NCBI GenBank assembly: GCA_036023115.1
Contig: JAYKKT010000074.1
Coordinates: 8,640,501-8,704,500 of the forward strand
Origin: Brasenia schreberi
Taxonomy: Eukaryota; Streptophyta; Magnoliopsida; Nymphaeales; Cabombaceae
Length of the DNA stretch: 64,000 bases
Direction: 5' to 3'
The notes beneath the pieces are model-generated. The model saw only the letters and a list, made by a program, of their open reading frames with translations. It did no database searches and was not told where the DNA came from. Both the position numbers and the translations under genes were made by a program. Of the stretch, positions 24,586-38,900 are shown in pieces (positions within the stretch are counted from its first letter, which is position 1; each line of letters opens with the position of its first letter).

Positions 24586-26049
24586 CTGCTGCCAACATGC
24601 CAGCTACCGGCCGGTTGCTCCCTCTTCTGTTCGTGGAGTGTATCTCTCTCTCGTGTTCGTCATTCCAGATCATGAGTATCTACTGCGTACTTGAGTTACC
24701 GAGAATCATGAATATATACTGCAAATTCACGTTAGTATCCGCTGCAATTGGGAACTCGGGCACATGTATCATCATTGTCTTGATTTCCATCCGATGAACA
24801 ATGTTTCTGTTGCTTGTGGTTTGCTTTCTCGACCGTTTCTTTTCGTAAACTGGAGATATCGTACTAACTGGCCTGAAGTCATGCTCGGGATGCCGGATTT
24901 TATGACTATAAATCAACTTGTTTCCAATTGTTAGTTTATTGCGCTTGAAAAGATGGGCAATGGATTTGATCTTGGAAATCACAGAAAACCAATCTCTTCT
25001 TTTCAACGTAGTCTAGACTATAAATAATGATCAGTTTAAGCTGATGATAATTTCCAGTAATTCAGTGTGGAAATGATCATCTGAAGAGTTCCAACTAGTA
25101 TAAATACGTATCGCCAGCTTCTGCGATACTGAAGGAAGAAATTCAATCGAAGAAGAAACGTTTGCAGCAATTCCATCAAGTCAATGTAACTATTGCAAAT
25201 GGTTTTCTTCGTGCGACCATTGGAAAGTTGCTGCCAGTCAAGCTGACTGTTTCCTGTGTTCTTAGTCAACTTGTTTAGCTTACGCCATGCTTGCCTGGAT
25301 AAAAGCTTGACATACCAAACCTCCCTCAGTTAGGAAATGATGCATGCCCACCACGCGACCAAGTTTGGCAATACTGAAATAATTTATATAAATGATATTA
25401 ATGACGAAAGCGCGCTGCCAACACAGGGAGGATCTTTAGGGGGTGCTCTTATCGCAGTTCAGGCCAACTTGATTGGTATGTGTTGTGCGGTATTTGAAGG
25501 TGGTACACTTTTGGGTAGACATGGTCGATTTCGACTAGCCCATGGAACCATAATAGAACCGACCCAAGGTCTGGTTTTGGTTTCAGTTTGAAAACGGTAA
25601 AATTATTAAATATTAAAAATTAAAGATTTTTTTTTTTGAAGAGTACTGAAATCCACTGTTTCGGTTTTAGGTTGGTTCTGATTTCAATCTGTTCCTGATC
25701 CAGTTTGATTCCCGAGTTGAGGGGGTTTAGGATCTCTATGTCTAGTTCTAGGCATGAAGGGATATGGGTGGCTCGTGGATAAAGCTACTAAGCAACAGCC
25801 TTGGGCACCTGAATTTTTTAAACGCACTATAATTAATTTTTCTATAACTTTCTAGGCTCCAAAACTTGTACTCATAATTTTAGGCATTAAACTGTGTCAC
25901 TTATGATGACCAATTTTAACTTTAGGCCTCAATTTATCTTGAGCGACCCTGAGGAGGAATACATGTAAAGTGACAAACTGGTGGGAGTTATATTGAAGTA
26001 AATATTGGAGATTTAGTTTCCCCTGCATTTATATGGGCAAGAATTAAAT
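24586..26049. other. Intergenic, no gene recognised
   Basis: Presumed 3' flank of the small ORF, then spacer. An ORF at 25337-25591 (+) has no recognisable motif. Sequence at 25.5-25.75 kb is rich in GGTTTTGGTT/CGGTT words, low-complexity text seen also at 12.6-12.9 kb and 13.55 kb. Confidence 0.4.
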
Positions 26050-27169
26050 AGATTAAGACATTAATACAACAACAACAACAACTAAGCCTTTTCCCATACT
26101 AGACGGGGTCGGCTACATGGATTCTTTGTTTCCACATATCCCTATCGTGTGCCATGTTAGCAGTTAACTCCCAATAAGCTAGATCATTCTTTATTGTTTC
26201 TTTCCAACACTTTTGTGGTCGTCCTCTACCTCTTTTAATACTTTCCAAATTTAGTTTTTCTAACCTTCTTATAGGTTCTTCTTTTGATCTTCTATATGTC
26301 CAAACCATCTTAAACGATGTTCTCTCATTTTATCCTCTATTGGTGCCACTCCTAATTTGTTTCTAATAACCTCATTATGTATATGGTCTTTTCTTGTATG
26401 ACCACTCATCCATCTCAACATTTTCATTTCTGTCACAGACATCTTTTGTACATGTTGATGATTAACTGCCCAACACTCAGAACCATAAAACATGGCAGGT
26501 CTAATTGCTCCTCTATAATATTTACCTTTTAATTTTAATGGTATCTTCTTATCACAAAGAATACCTCATGCTCCTCTCCATTTTAACCAACCAGCATTAA
26601 TTCTATGTGTAACATCTCCATCAATTCTTCCATCACTCTGAAAAATTGACCCTAGGTATTTAAAACTTTTCTTTTGGGGAATGTAATGTGTGCCAATTTT
26701 AATTTTTATGTCCTATGAAGTAACCAAATGATCAAACTTACATTCCATATATTATGTCTTTGTTCTACTAAGTCGGAGGCCTTTGCTTTCTAATGTTTCT
26801 CTCCATAGTTCCAATTTTCTATTAACTTTTTCCTTAGATTCCTCCACTAATACAATGTCATCTGCAAATAACATACACCAAGGTACTTCATCTTGAATAT
26901 GTTTTGTTAACTCATCCATCACCATTATAAATAAGTATGGACTTAAAGTTGATCATTGATGTAACCCAATATTAACTTCAAAGAAGTATGTCGTTCCTTC
27001 ATGAGTCCTCACACATGTTTTTGCACCATCATACATGTCTCTTATAAGGTTAATATATGTCAATGGGATACTTTTTTTTCAAAGTTCTCCAAAGAACCTC
27101 CCTCGGTACCCTATCATAAGCTTTTTCTAGATCAATAAATATCATGTGAAGGAGATTAAGACATTAATA
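26050..27169 (-). mobile_element. RTE-like LINE, 5'-truncated, 17-bp target duplication
   Basis: AGATTAAGACATTAATA occurs at 26050-26066 and at 27153-27169, enclosing 1086 bp. Read on minus, the element starts inside the reverse-transcriptase palm, then gives the C-terminal part (26493-26099): [43 protein letters not shown], then a shift into [20 protein letters not shown] and NMAHDRDMWKQRIHVADPV. It ends in a (TTG)n tail (ACAACAACAAC on plus). Several stops and one frameshift show it is dead. It is the longest well-bounded LINE here and the reference for the stubs at 3.06, 33.31 and 34.54 kb. Confidence 0.92.
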
Positions 27170-28401
27170 ATAAAAACAAAATATACAAAAACAGTACAAT
27201 TGTGCAACCTATTTTATGTGAGAACCTCTTTCTCTGAGAAATGTGGCCCACGTATATTCACCATTTAATGTAGGAAGCTTAAACTTTGACATGAACTGAA
27301 GTGTCCCATTCAACAGAACTCTTAGCTGAAATCTAAGAAGGCATCTTCATTGTGAGATGGTGACTTGCTGCCAAATCAATTTGGTTTGTAAAGGGAAACT
27401 ATTTAGTTGCAATAAGCTCAAATAGTTTATTAACTGGCTTAATCGGAAATAGAAAGTCAGGAATTGGAATGAGCAATTCCCTTTTCTTTTCCCCTTCTCT
27501 TTTGCAGTAATTGCATCACACTCGCTTACCTGCTCTTTTCTCACTAAAACAAGATGCTTATTTGATGGACCATTTACTTCCTCTAAAGGCCTTCAACATA
27601 AAACGATCTGAGGCGCACCTTAGATACCGTTCATCACGATATTGGCTTCATCCTATACCTGTTTGAACTACGATCATGGACCCCTCTCTCTCCACCGCGG
27701 TTGGTAACAAGGTTGAGACACCAAGGCGAGATTGCCGGTGAATTGGTGATTTCCAGCATTGCGCACAGAGATGATTGGTACATCCACCGAAAATTGCTCA
27801 AATGATCAGAAGACCAGAAGCGGTCCCATACGCAGCAGCTTCCCACTTAAACCCTTTGCAACTTAAAACGTTCATCGAAAATAGTCCAGCTCGCAGACAG
27901 GTTAGGTCTTGGATTGAACTTGACAAGACTCAAAAGTTATCCTGAATAGCAGACCCCTTCTACACCATTTTAATCAGCATTTTCCACCTTTCCTGTAAGG
28001 AACTTTCAGATTTCAGTAACCATTTTAATGTTAAACACAGCCACCACGGACGGATGTGGGGCGTGAAGATAAATCTGGAAATAGTAAAAATGAGGAAACA
28101 AAGATTGGCGATAACTTTTTAGTTAAGCTAATACAGAAAATGCCCTTAAATCAACTGTAGAAGACAACACCACTTGATTTCCTGGACAAACTAGATAGTC
28201 TAGAGAGGAGATAATTTGAAGAACAAAAGGGAAGACGACAGAAATTTGACAACATCAATCAATACAACAAGATAAACTGATGCTTGGTGGAGATTTTATC
28301 CATCAAGCCCCGATAATTATGTTCTTTCCTATTCAAACAGAGCTAGCGATCCCATTTTGCGAAGATTGCCAACAGGTAGGGGCCACAAATAACAATCTCA
28401 A
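27170..28401. other. Intergenic / 3' flank of VAP27
   Basis: No ORF of note. The 3' UTR of the minus-strand VAP27 gene must begin below 28402. I see no unambiguous polyadenylation signal to fix its end. Confidence 0.45.
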
Positions 28402-31400
28402 TCACATTCTCCTCAGGAGATAGCCAATGATTATTCCCAGAAGACCTATGATTGCAACGTACATGAACGGGAGGCCACCTCTTGCTCTACTGCGTTGCTT
28501 TTTCAATAACTCCTGCAAAATGAATTAATCAGGTCAATAAAACTTATCTTTCAATGATGAATACTGATTACAGAGACGATGCATCAACATTACCCTTTTA
28601 TAGTAAAAACAAGGACCAGAATAGTCCCTACTAGTTTATCTGAGAGTGAGATGTCTTTCATACATTTTATATCACGATTGGTCTATTATACGATTGCTCT
28701 AATGACATCAGCAACTGTTGCCGAAATCTCTAAACAGAACTCTGGGGGCGGTTACAAGTCAAAATGGAACAGCGTAAGGTACTAATGATGTACTTTCCAT
28801 TAGTTGAACATAAGCAAGAAAAACTTGGTTCTCATATCTAACTTATTAAAAATGATTTAAAAAAGAAAAGAAAAAGAGCCACAAACTATTACTAACTCGC
28901 CATGGCAGGAACAAGTAAATGGCCGTATAATTGCTTCCTCTAACATCTCTACTGTATGGAAAAGTCCAGCATTGCATTGACATCCTCCAGTAAGTATGCA
29001 GGAGCAGTCAACAGCACACAAAATTCCAGCAGAATTCAAGTAAAAATCCGCTTTTAATGCTTATAAATTGCAATCAGTTAACTTTATACAAGTCTTACCA
29101 TCTATAGCCACAATCTGTTTGGCTTTACTCAAATGAACACATGCCCACTTCAAACATTTTTTATTCCAACCAAGGCATGTTAGACTTTTGGACATGCAAG
29201 TGATTATATGCTAACAGTCCACACCATATAACATGTTGGCCTTAGCACCATTTCCCAGTAGTTGCCTTTTCAATGTAAATAGCTTTTATTTACCACAGAG
29301 GACATCATTGCACACCTTCATTTTATCCAACTTGCATTTGTTTCACATATTCCCATAAATTTCTTCATTTTGCTCAAGGAAAAACCAAGTAGTTAGTTGC
29401 CCATTTCTGGTACACAATGTATGCCAACTTTCACCTTCGGATTATCTATGCCCCCCCCCACCCCACCCCCCCCACACACACACATCATACTGAGGTTGCA
29501 ATCCACAAATTATCTGTGTTTTAGTAAGTCTAGTTCTCAAGACTCTTATATTCTAAGGTTTTTCGTCAGAATCAAGCTTTTCTAATCTATGCTCGTCTCC
29601 TTCACCACACAATGTTATTTAAAAATGAAATGCACCAGACATCTCATCTTACATATACTTCATTAATTCATCATAATAAAAGTGCCATATGATTTTTCAA
29701 AAACTGAAAGAAGGTTGCTAACTTGTTTGCAATTGCGTGTGCAAAAATCAAGCAACATCCCTTCCCTCTCTCCATCACGCAATACACATGTACACACATA
29801 CAAGAACCGAGAAAGAGGGATCACACGAAAACCAAATAATTCACTAGAGGTTTTCTTTTTTCTTGTTACAATGGGATGCCAAACATAACATGCCACACAC
29901 ACATGCACACCCGGGAATCGAACTCACCACCTGCAGGGTGGGAGTCAGAGAGTCCTGCTCTGTGTGCATTCACAAGAGCTTCTGCATTCAATTGAAGGTA
30001 CTTTATACCATAGGTTTTTAGAGACCTTAGAATATAAAGGAATTGCCATATCTAGAGAATTCAGCAATTTGCCATAATACGCTGATTCTTGTCATGGTAA
30101 GAGAGAACTATGGCTCAAGACTAAAGGCAAAGCAAATTATGTTGAACAACCCTGACAAGTTTGTTAAGAAGCTGATCCAGACACTTTGCTCAAAGTTGAA
30201 CCAAATTGTACTGCTGCAAAAGTATTGCACACTCGTTATACGTCTAAATGTGCATTTGTTTTCTCTTTTTCGAGAATGCATTTGTTTTCAAGATGAGATT
30301 AACAGCTATTGGTGGATCCTTGACAAGTTCATCAAATCCCTTTCCCAAGGAATTCACAAAATGCAACGATGGTTCTCTTGCCTACAAGCATATGCAATTT
30401 CCATAAGCAACAGCATCATCTAAAAGATTGCAAACCAACAAAGGAAAATGCCAGAAATACACAAACGTGCCACCATTAAGAACTTGGGATCAATAAATGT
30501 CTGTAAAGTACTTATGAAACCTAGGTGCATGTGTTAAAATGTAAAATTATGTGGATTTTCTATTATTTTGTTTTGTTCTTTCTGGTTGTTCTAGCCGTTG
30601 TGTACCCTCAAATGATACACAACAGCTAGTTACTTAGCTGTTAGCTTCTCTCCCTATATTATATCTTCTTCAATAAAAGGGGAACTTCCTCTCTTGTACA
30701 TCATCCATCTTGATTGAGATATCATGGAATAAAGTGAAATTCTTTACCAGGTGCTGTTCCTCTATTAAATCGTTGAACCATGTTATACATACGGGTACTC
30801 TCTCTCACACACACATGCACACACACACATATGCACATTGTGCATGCTTTCATGCAAAAGACATATTTTCTGGCAAACATTAAGAGGGAAAGGGAAACAA
30901 GCAAGTGGGGAAGAGAGGGAACAATGAAAATAAACTCACCAGCTCTTGCTGCAGCTTCCTGTTTATTTGAATAATTGAATTTTTCTCTTCATTTAGCGTT
31001 GACACTGCTGCCCTTCTCTGAAAAGGCCGGTGGTATATTAACTTGAATAGGATTTAGGAATGGCAGAACTTAAGTAAGTAGTGCAACAGAAAACTAAATA
31101 AAATTGCCAATTGGGCAACATCACGAAATTGTGCTTACCTTCATTCAGCCAATAGAAACATGTGATACTTTTAAATAATACATGATAGGAATATTTTGAT
31201 AATGTATTTTTAAATAATACCACGATAGACATATTTTGATAATGTCATGATAATTTTACAGCATTATCATTTTGGTTTACTTTCATCATCTTATTTTAAA
31301 TATTATGGGAGGTTCTGAACACTTTCATATTGATCAGGAGAAAAAAGATAACATTAATTGAGCAGTGCAAACCAAAGATAAGAGACACTTTAAGCAATAT

Positions 31401-32887
31401 AACTAGAGCCGATTAATGTCTGGAACAGTTCCCTCTGCGCAAACAGAGGTTCAAGTCTCATGCTTCGGCACATTTTCTATGAATAAGATGGGAAAGGAAA
31501 CTCCTATTCAGATTTAGAAGAGAAACATCTCTTACAACAGCATGACACCCAGGTAGGACAACGCAACCAGGACTCGGTCTCGCTAACAAACAAAACAGGA
31601 TATCCGCTACATATATGAAACTTATAATTCTATATTGAATCTCATTGAAGCTTGCCTGGAAATAATGCAGACAAACTAACACTTAGATAAACATTAATCA
31701 TATTGGGAGGAGATGCAAATTGCCCCTAAGGTTTTATCCTAGGAGCAAATCTACCCATAACGTCAGAAGAGGTGGACGGTTACCCTGAACTTTTGTTTCT
31801 ATTACTAAAGTGCTCTCTCTCTCTCTCTCCCATTTCCTCGGATCTTCCTTACCATACTTGCGAGAATCTTCTGTCGGATATGAGAAGATCTGAGTTTGAA
31901 GGTTTCATGCAAGGGAACATGTGATTCTGCAAAGCCAAAACTATCATGCAGGTCTAAGAGAAAGCTGTAGTTTGAGGAGGAGGGTTCCAAATTCAAGGAA
32001 ACTGAGGCAGTCAATGGTGTGATTTGCTTGATCTATTCCATTGCAGTCTCTGATTCCAATGTACTATGTAAATTTAAAACCTGATTTCTGGAGAACTCCA
32101 CTCTCTATTGAAAACATATTTATGATCTTTTAGTTAAGTATTTTAAATGAAAAGGAACACATTTTGTCCATCATATTTACTCAGAATCATGTTGCAGATG
32201 TCTCTAGCTTATTTATTCGATATTTAAGAGAATGCCTTTTGATTTAGTCATTATAATATCCCCCCCTCTGTTAAAATGTAATAGGCAGAGGGCCACTAGG
32301 GCCCTCTGTCCCTTGGCCTGGGCCAGGGGAGGCAGGCCAAGGGACTTGCTGTTGGGGGCCACCAGCTGGCCCCCGAATGGCTAGTCAAGAGAGCTGTTGG
32401 AAGTCCAACAGCTCTCTCTTCCCTTCTCTTAACTCTGTACTTCTTCCGCTAAGGTGCTGTAAATCCTATTGTTTGCTCTATAAATAGAGCCTAAAAGTTC
32501 ATTAATAATAATCCTTGTTTGAGGACATCACCTTGGTTATTTGTTCGATTCATTAGTTCTTTGTTTGACTTGATTTGTGTGTTTGAACACCAAGTGTTTG
32601 GCGTATTGATCATTTGGCGATTCTTGGAGCGTGATTTGGCATAGACTCTTCAAGTAAGTTTAAGAGTTATTATTTTACACCCTCTACACACACATACATA
32701 TATATTATTCTCATCATGTAACAACATATTGGGGTGTTACTTCTTATTTTTGTTGTTTTCATTGTCTAATTAGGTAAGAACACATTGGGATGTTGTTGCT
32801 TTTTCTTTTTGCACTTTTATTGGTCAATGAACGGTGATATTAGTTTATCTTGAGTTCTTTCCTGGCTTATGAACGGTGATATCATCT

Positions 32888-32969
<82 letters not shown>

Positions 32970-35900
32970 CTGCTTATTTAGGTAAAGAGCCATTAAGGAA
33001 CGGTATTTTAGAGACACAACGTTAATTTAGAAAAAAAAAGTAGCTAAAAGGGTAAATTTATGCAGTTCAGTAACGTTGGGGTACTTTTGGGCCTCTTCTA
33101 ACTTCAGGGGGAAAATGTTCCTAGGCTAAAATCTTGGGGGAAATATTGCACCTTTTCTCAATCATATTTAAAGTTTTCCCTTTCTCAGAACATCAATAAG
33201 CTGTAATAGTTACTTTGTAATCTGTCCACACCTTCCGCATGCCTAATTTTAGGAAGATCTCATCAAAATACTTCTATAAATAAATTTTATTACATTTAGA
33301 GTAACCTTCTGGCACAAGATCGAGGTCTATGGCGTCAAAGAATCCACGTAGCCAACCCCACCTAGTCTAGGGAAAGACATTGTTGTTGTCGTTGTTGTTG
33401 GACATTTAGAGTAACCTTCTAGTAAGAAATTCATTAATCGTCAACTCCTAAATATGAAGATGCATGTTTGTTAACAGACAATCTTTAGATCAAACAAACT
33501 TTAACAAAGGCCAATATAGAACAGAACCAAGGACGTTGCAGAGATATTATGATGATGCATAATAAGGATTGAGAAAAAAGATAAACATATGAAAAAAACA
33601 TGCTAGCGCATGCATAATTTAGTTAAAATAAATCTTCTGGGTGATATCACCACACTGGAACAAAATTTAGGTTAAATATGTTATAGATGCATTCAGGTCA
33701 ACACAAACTAGCCCTAAATGTCAACTCAAGCATCCTCTACTACAAGAATAAGAAAATAAACTCAACCTAGTTTTTTAGCAGCAGCTCCCACAGGCACCAA
33801 TTGACATTGGAAATGTAGAAATACATGGTGGTTTACCACCCACAAATTTTGGGTGCAATCCTCTATAAGTTGCTATACGTTGTTAAATTGTAATAGGGGC
33901 TGGGCCGTTAGGACCCACCAAGACCAATTGAGGCCAGTCCATCCCCAACGGCTAGTAGTTTAGTCATTGGGAGCAACAACAACCAACTAATCTCTCTCTT
34001 TACTTGTAATATAAACCTTTATAAATAGAGGATGTAAAATAATGATTAATGAGAGCCTTTTGTGCTCACTTGACTTGTTTGGTGTTTTACTTATTCGGTT
34101 TGTCTTACGTAAAGTGTTTGGTGATTTGGCTTGTGGAAGATCTTGTGAGATCATTTGTGTTTGTCTTTGTGGTCATCATTGGCGAGATTGTAGTGTTAAT
34201 TTTACATGGTATCATAGTCGAAACGACCCATTTAGAGTTGCATTAGGATTCATACTGATTCTAGAAAGATTATCAAATTTGAGAATTGTTTGGCCAATTT
34301 GAGGAAAACAAGGTATTCTTCGCATTTCTTATTATTGTTAAAAAATAGAAGAGAAAGGTGAGACATTTCATTGTTTATTGATTCTCTACTCTTATTCAAG
34401 TTGAGCACGTACCATAAAAAATATTTTCTCTAAAGACTATTGGGACTAGATTGAGAAATTAAAGTCCGGCTCGATGAGCCCAAATGGATAGAAAAAGGGC
34501 TTGATGAGATGCATTTCTCAAAACACAAGAAAAATCCAAGCAACAACACTCATAGTAGATGGGGTTGGCTCCATGAATTCTTTGTTTCCGCATAGCTCTA
34601 TAATAATTTGTAGAACTCATGGTAGATAAGTTCGACAAAGTTTTATACGGGCTATCAAAAGCCTAACATAACCCTCCTCGTTTATTCGGACTTGGGACCG
34701 GCAATGCAAGGGTGATCCATTACATAGGCGGAGTTAAATGAAGAAAAATTCAAGCAAAAGACAAAAAAATAGGAAAAGTATAATGTCAAAATCACATGAA
34801 TTATTGGCCAAAATGTGAATGAAAAACTTCGTAGTAGAATGAGCATGTTTGATTATGCTTTTAAAACTTTGGAATACCTTAATAAAACTCACTCCCAAGA
34901 CAATTTTGTATTTCAAATAAATTTGATGAAAAAGATGATAATGCTCAAACAAAGTTTCATGGGTATTAGGGATTATCACAATGAGTTTATGATATATAGA
35001 ACCAACGTAGAAATTTTGATAAATTCGAAAAACTTTAAAGTATTGATGAATTTCAAGAATATCTTAACAATCAATATTTCTTCTCATTTATACGGGGATT
35101 ACAAGATGAATTTGAAAACATAAGATCAAATTTGATACATAAAAAGCGAGACCCAAAAACTATGAGATCTTAGCCGATTTAGTTATCGAAGAGACTAGAT
35201 TAGGAAACACAAGAGACAACAAAAAGTGTTACATCTAAACCCATAAATTATTTGAAGACATATAAGCCTCCACACGCCAAAAATGGTGAAGGAAACAGGC
35301 AATTAAGAGAAATGTTGGGCCTTGAACAAACAATAATACAATTTGTCATTATTGCAAGGAGAGTGAAAATATCAAAACTACTTTTCCTCTCTTATTGAGG
35401 AAGTTTCCTAATGTGATTGTCATTGATAACAAGGAGAAAGTTCTACCATCAAGAATCAAGGCCTACATTGAAGAAATATTCAAAGAGAAGGCAAGAATCT
35501 TTGGGTTGGCATTATCAACTTCTTTCAAAAATCAAAGTATGACATAGTTTTTAGATTCCGATGCTTCTTTTCATATGACAAATGGATATAAATTGTTAGA
35601 CAAATGAAAAAAGTTAGAGCACAAGAGTTTATGGCCAATGAAACTAAGTTATGTAACGAAGATGACACTCCAATATAGTTGCAGAATATCGATGAATGAA
35701 TAGCACCACAATATAATTATCACGAAGCCTTAGAAAAAGCTATAGCCGAGAGCAACAAGCGCATATGAAAAGGATAATGAACACAAAGCAAACTTGAATA
35801 AATAATCTTTATTAATTAGCCATAAAAGGCTTGAAGTTTATAATGGATTAGAAGGGATTTTATAGAGAGGAAGAAGAGTGAGTGAGATACAGTGGAGTAA

Positions 35901-38900
35901 AGAGGGGGTTGGTTGTGGCCAGCCCCTAACGGCTCTTCAACTAGCCGTTGGATGCATGGGCCCCCAACAGCTAGTGGCCCTGGCCCTGATGACCCAGTTG
36001 GTCAGGGCCTGCCAGGGCCAGGCCCAAATGACCCTATTTTTAACACCCCCCCTCAAACTGACAGCTCCATGACCTAAAGTTTACCAATTAAAAATTGAAA
36101 TCGAGGAGCAGGTAATGACTTGGTGAACACGTCTGCAATAGAAACTGTAATATTAAATTGCCTTGGAGATGCTCTTCACGAACATAGTGACAGTCCATCT
36201 CTATGTGCTTTGTACGCTCATGAAAGGTATGATTGTTGGCTATATACATAGCACTTTTGTTGTCACAGAACATGATTGGAGGAGCTTCCAATTGTATGCC
36301 CAAGTCCTGAAGTAGTCGTCGCAGTCATGTTAGTTCTCTAGTAGTGTTGGTCATTGCACGATACTCGGTTTCGGTGGACGAAAGAGACACCTTTTGTTGT
36401 TTCTTGCATCTCCATGGGATGAGTGAGTAACCAAGAAATATGTAGTAGCTGGTAGTAGAGTGTCTGTCATTCACATCACCACCCCAATCAGCATCAGTAT
36501 ATGCGAGCAACTGAAATAACGAGAAAGAGGATAAAAATACTCCCTTAGTTGAGGTTTGTCGAATATAACGAACAATCCTCATAACAACACTCATATGCAC
36601 TGAGGTGGGTGCATACTGAAACAGACTTACAGTATGAACGGCATAAGCAATATCAGGTCGTGCTATGGTAAGATAGGTAAGTGCTCCAACCATCTATCTA
36701 TAAGGTGTGGGATCACTCAGAAGTTCACCATTAACTAGACGCATCTTTTGGTTGATTACTTTAGGTGTCTCAATAAATTTGTCATCTGTAGTACCTGATC
36801 TAAGAATAACATCATTAGTAAACTTAGTTTGTGATAAAAAGAAACCTCTATCATCATGAGTTACCTCAATGCTAAGAAAATAGGAAAGTTGACCAAGATC
36901 CTTCATTTCAAACATATTACAAGTTTTTGCTTGATTTCCTAGATACCTATGTTATCACTACCTGTAATAATCATATCATCGACGTAGAGTAAAAGAATAA
37001 CAATGCCTGCAGAGGATTTTCTTATAAACAAGGTTGTGTCAATATAACAGATAGTAAAACCATGCAGTATCATAAATTATGTCATTCTATCAAACCAAGC
37101 CTTGGTAGCTTCTTTGAGACTATATAAAGCTCTTTTGAGCTTTAAAACTTGGTTTCTAGGAAGATTGAGACCAGGAGGAGGCTCTATATATACTTCTTCC
37201 TTCAACCAATCATTCAGAAAAGCATTTTTAACGTCTAACTGATAGATATTTCAATGATGAATTGCACATATAACTATAAGTGTTCTAACAATTGCCATTC
37301 TAGCTACAGGACTAAAGGTCTCTTTATAATAAATTCCATACTCTTGTGAATAACCCTTGACAACCAATCTAGCTTTATAACGATCTAATAAGCCATCACC
37401 ATTAGTCTTGATTTTATAGACCCACCTGCAACCTATAGTCTTTTTGTTTGATGGTCTAGAGACAATATCCCAAGTTTGGGCTCTATATAAAGTATCCAAC
37501 TCTTCGTTCATTGCATGAGTCGAGTCTTGTGATAATTGGGCTTCTCTAAAGGTTCTAGGTTCCTTTATAGATGAAATATTTGTTACTAAAGCTCTATGTC
37601 TTGGTGAAAAACTATCATATGAGACAAATCTTTCAGGAGGTCTAGAATCACGGTTTTACCTTCTAGGAATAGGCACAGATCTCCTATTGTAATGTTGATC
37701 AAAAGGTGTAATAGAGTGTCTGGTAATCATATGTTCATCAAGATCATTTTCTCCATGAATTACCTCTTCACCTAAAATATCATTCAAGAAAGAATATGAG
37801 GAGTCATTAAGAGAACTATCATTATCCATGCTTTTGAAAACATATTCATTTTTAAAAAACCTAACATCTCGTGATACATAAAGCTTATCATTTTTACAAT
37901 CATAATACCTATATCCCTTTTTGGTTATTTCATATCCTACAAAGACACATTCTATGGCCCGAGATGATAGTTTATCGTCTTTGTCAGTATAAACAAAGCA
38001 TTTACATAAAAAAACAAGCAATCTATAATAGTTGGGAGAAACTTTAAAGAGTTTTTCTATAGGAGACACATTTTATAAAACCGAAGAGGGCATCCGATTA
38101 ATTAAATAGACTGCAGTCATAATAGCTTCTGCCCATAAATTTTTAGGAACACCACTTGATAAAAGCAAAGTTCTTGTGGTTTCCAAAATATGTCTATGCT
38201 TATGTTCAAAAATACAATTTTGTTGAGGAGTCTTAGAGCAAGAAGTTTGATTTATAATTCCAAACGTATTGAGATGTTTTTAAAATCCTTTGACATAAAC
38301 TCTCCTCCTGAATTGGATCTGAAAATATTGATTCCGGAATTAAATTGATTTTTTACAAGATTATGAAAGATAACAAAATTTTGAAAGACATCGGATTTTT
38401 CTTTTAAAAGATATACCCATGTATACCTAGTAAAGTAATCTACAAAAATAACATAATAGGAAATGCCTCCTTTAGACAAAACAGGTGTCGGACACCATAC
38501 ATCCGAATGAATTATTTCGAAGGATCTTGTTGTAACATGTGTTTTGTTTGGAAATGGAAGATGTTGCATTTTACCGAGAACACATTCTTTGCAAAAAAAA
38601 AATTCCTTAAATTTCATTCCAAGAGGACATTGATACAATTTTTGAGCATTAAGATGTACTAGTCTCTTGTGTCACAAAAGAGCATCATTTGTCAAAACAT
38701 TAACATATCCTATACTATGCAAATAGTCCATAATGTAAAGTCCACCCTCTCTATGGCCACACCCAATCACCTTCTTCGAGAGGCGATCCTGTACAATACA
38801 TCCAGTGGATGAAAAGGTTATAACACAATTTTTATCCGAAATTTGGGATACAGAAAGTAAGTTCAAATTTAATTTTGGAACAACACTAATTTTGGAAACT

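Noticed and set aside
29780..29990. Canonical tRNA gene
   Set aside because: Only the B box is good; A box and acceptor stem are missing and an A-rich tail follows, which fits a SINE.
32817..33017. Ser-Leu repeat ORF
   Set aside because: Translation of the 76-bp GA tract.
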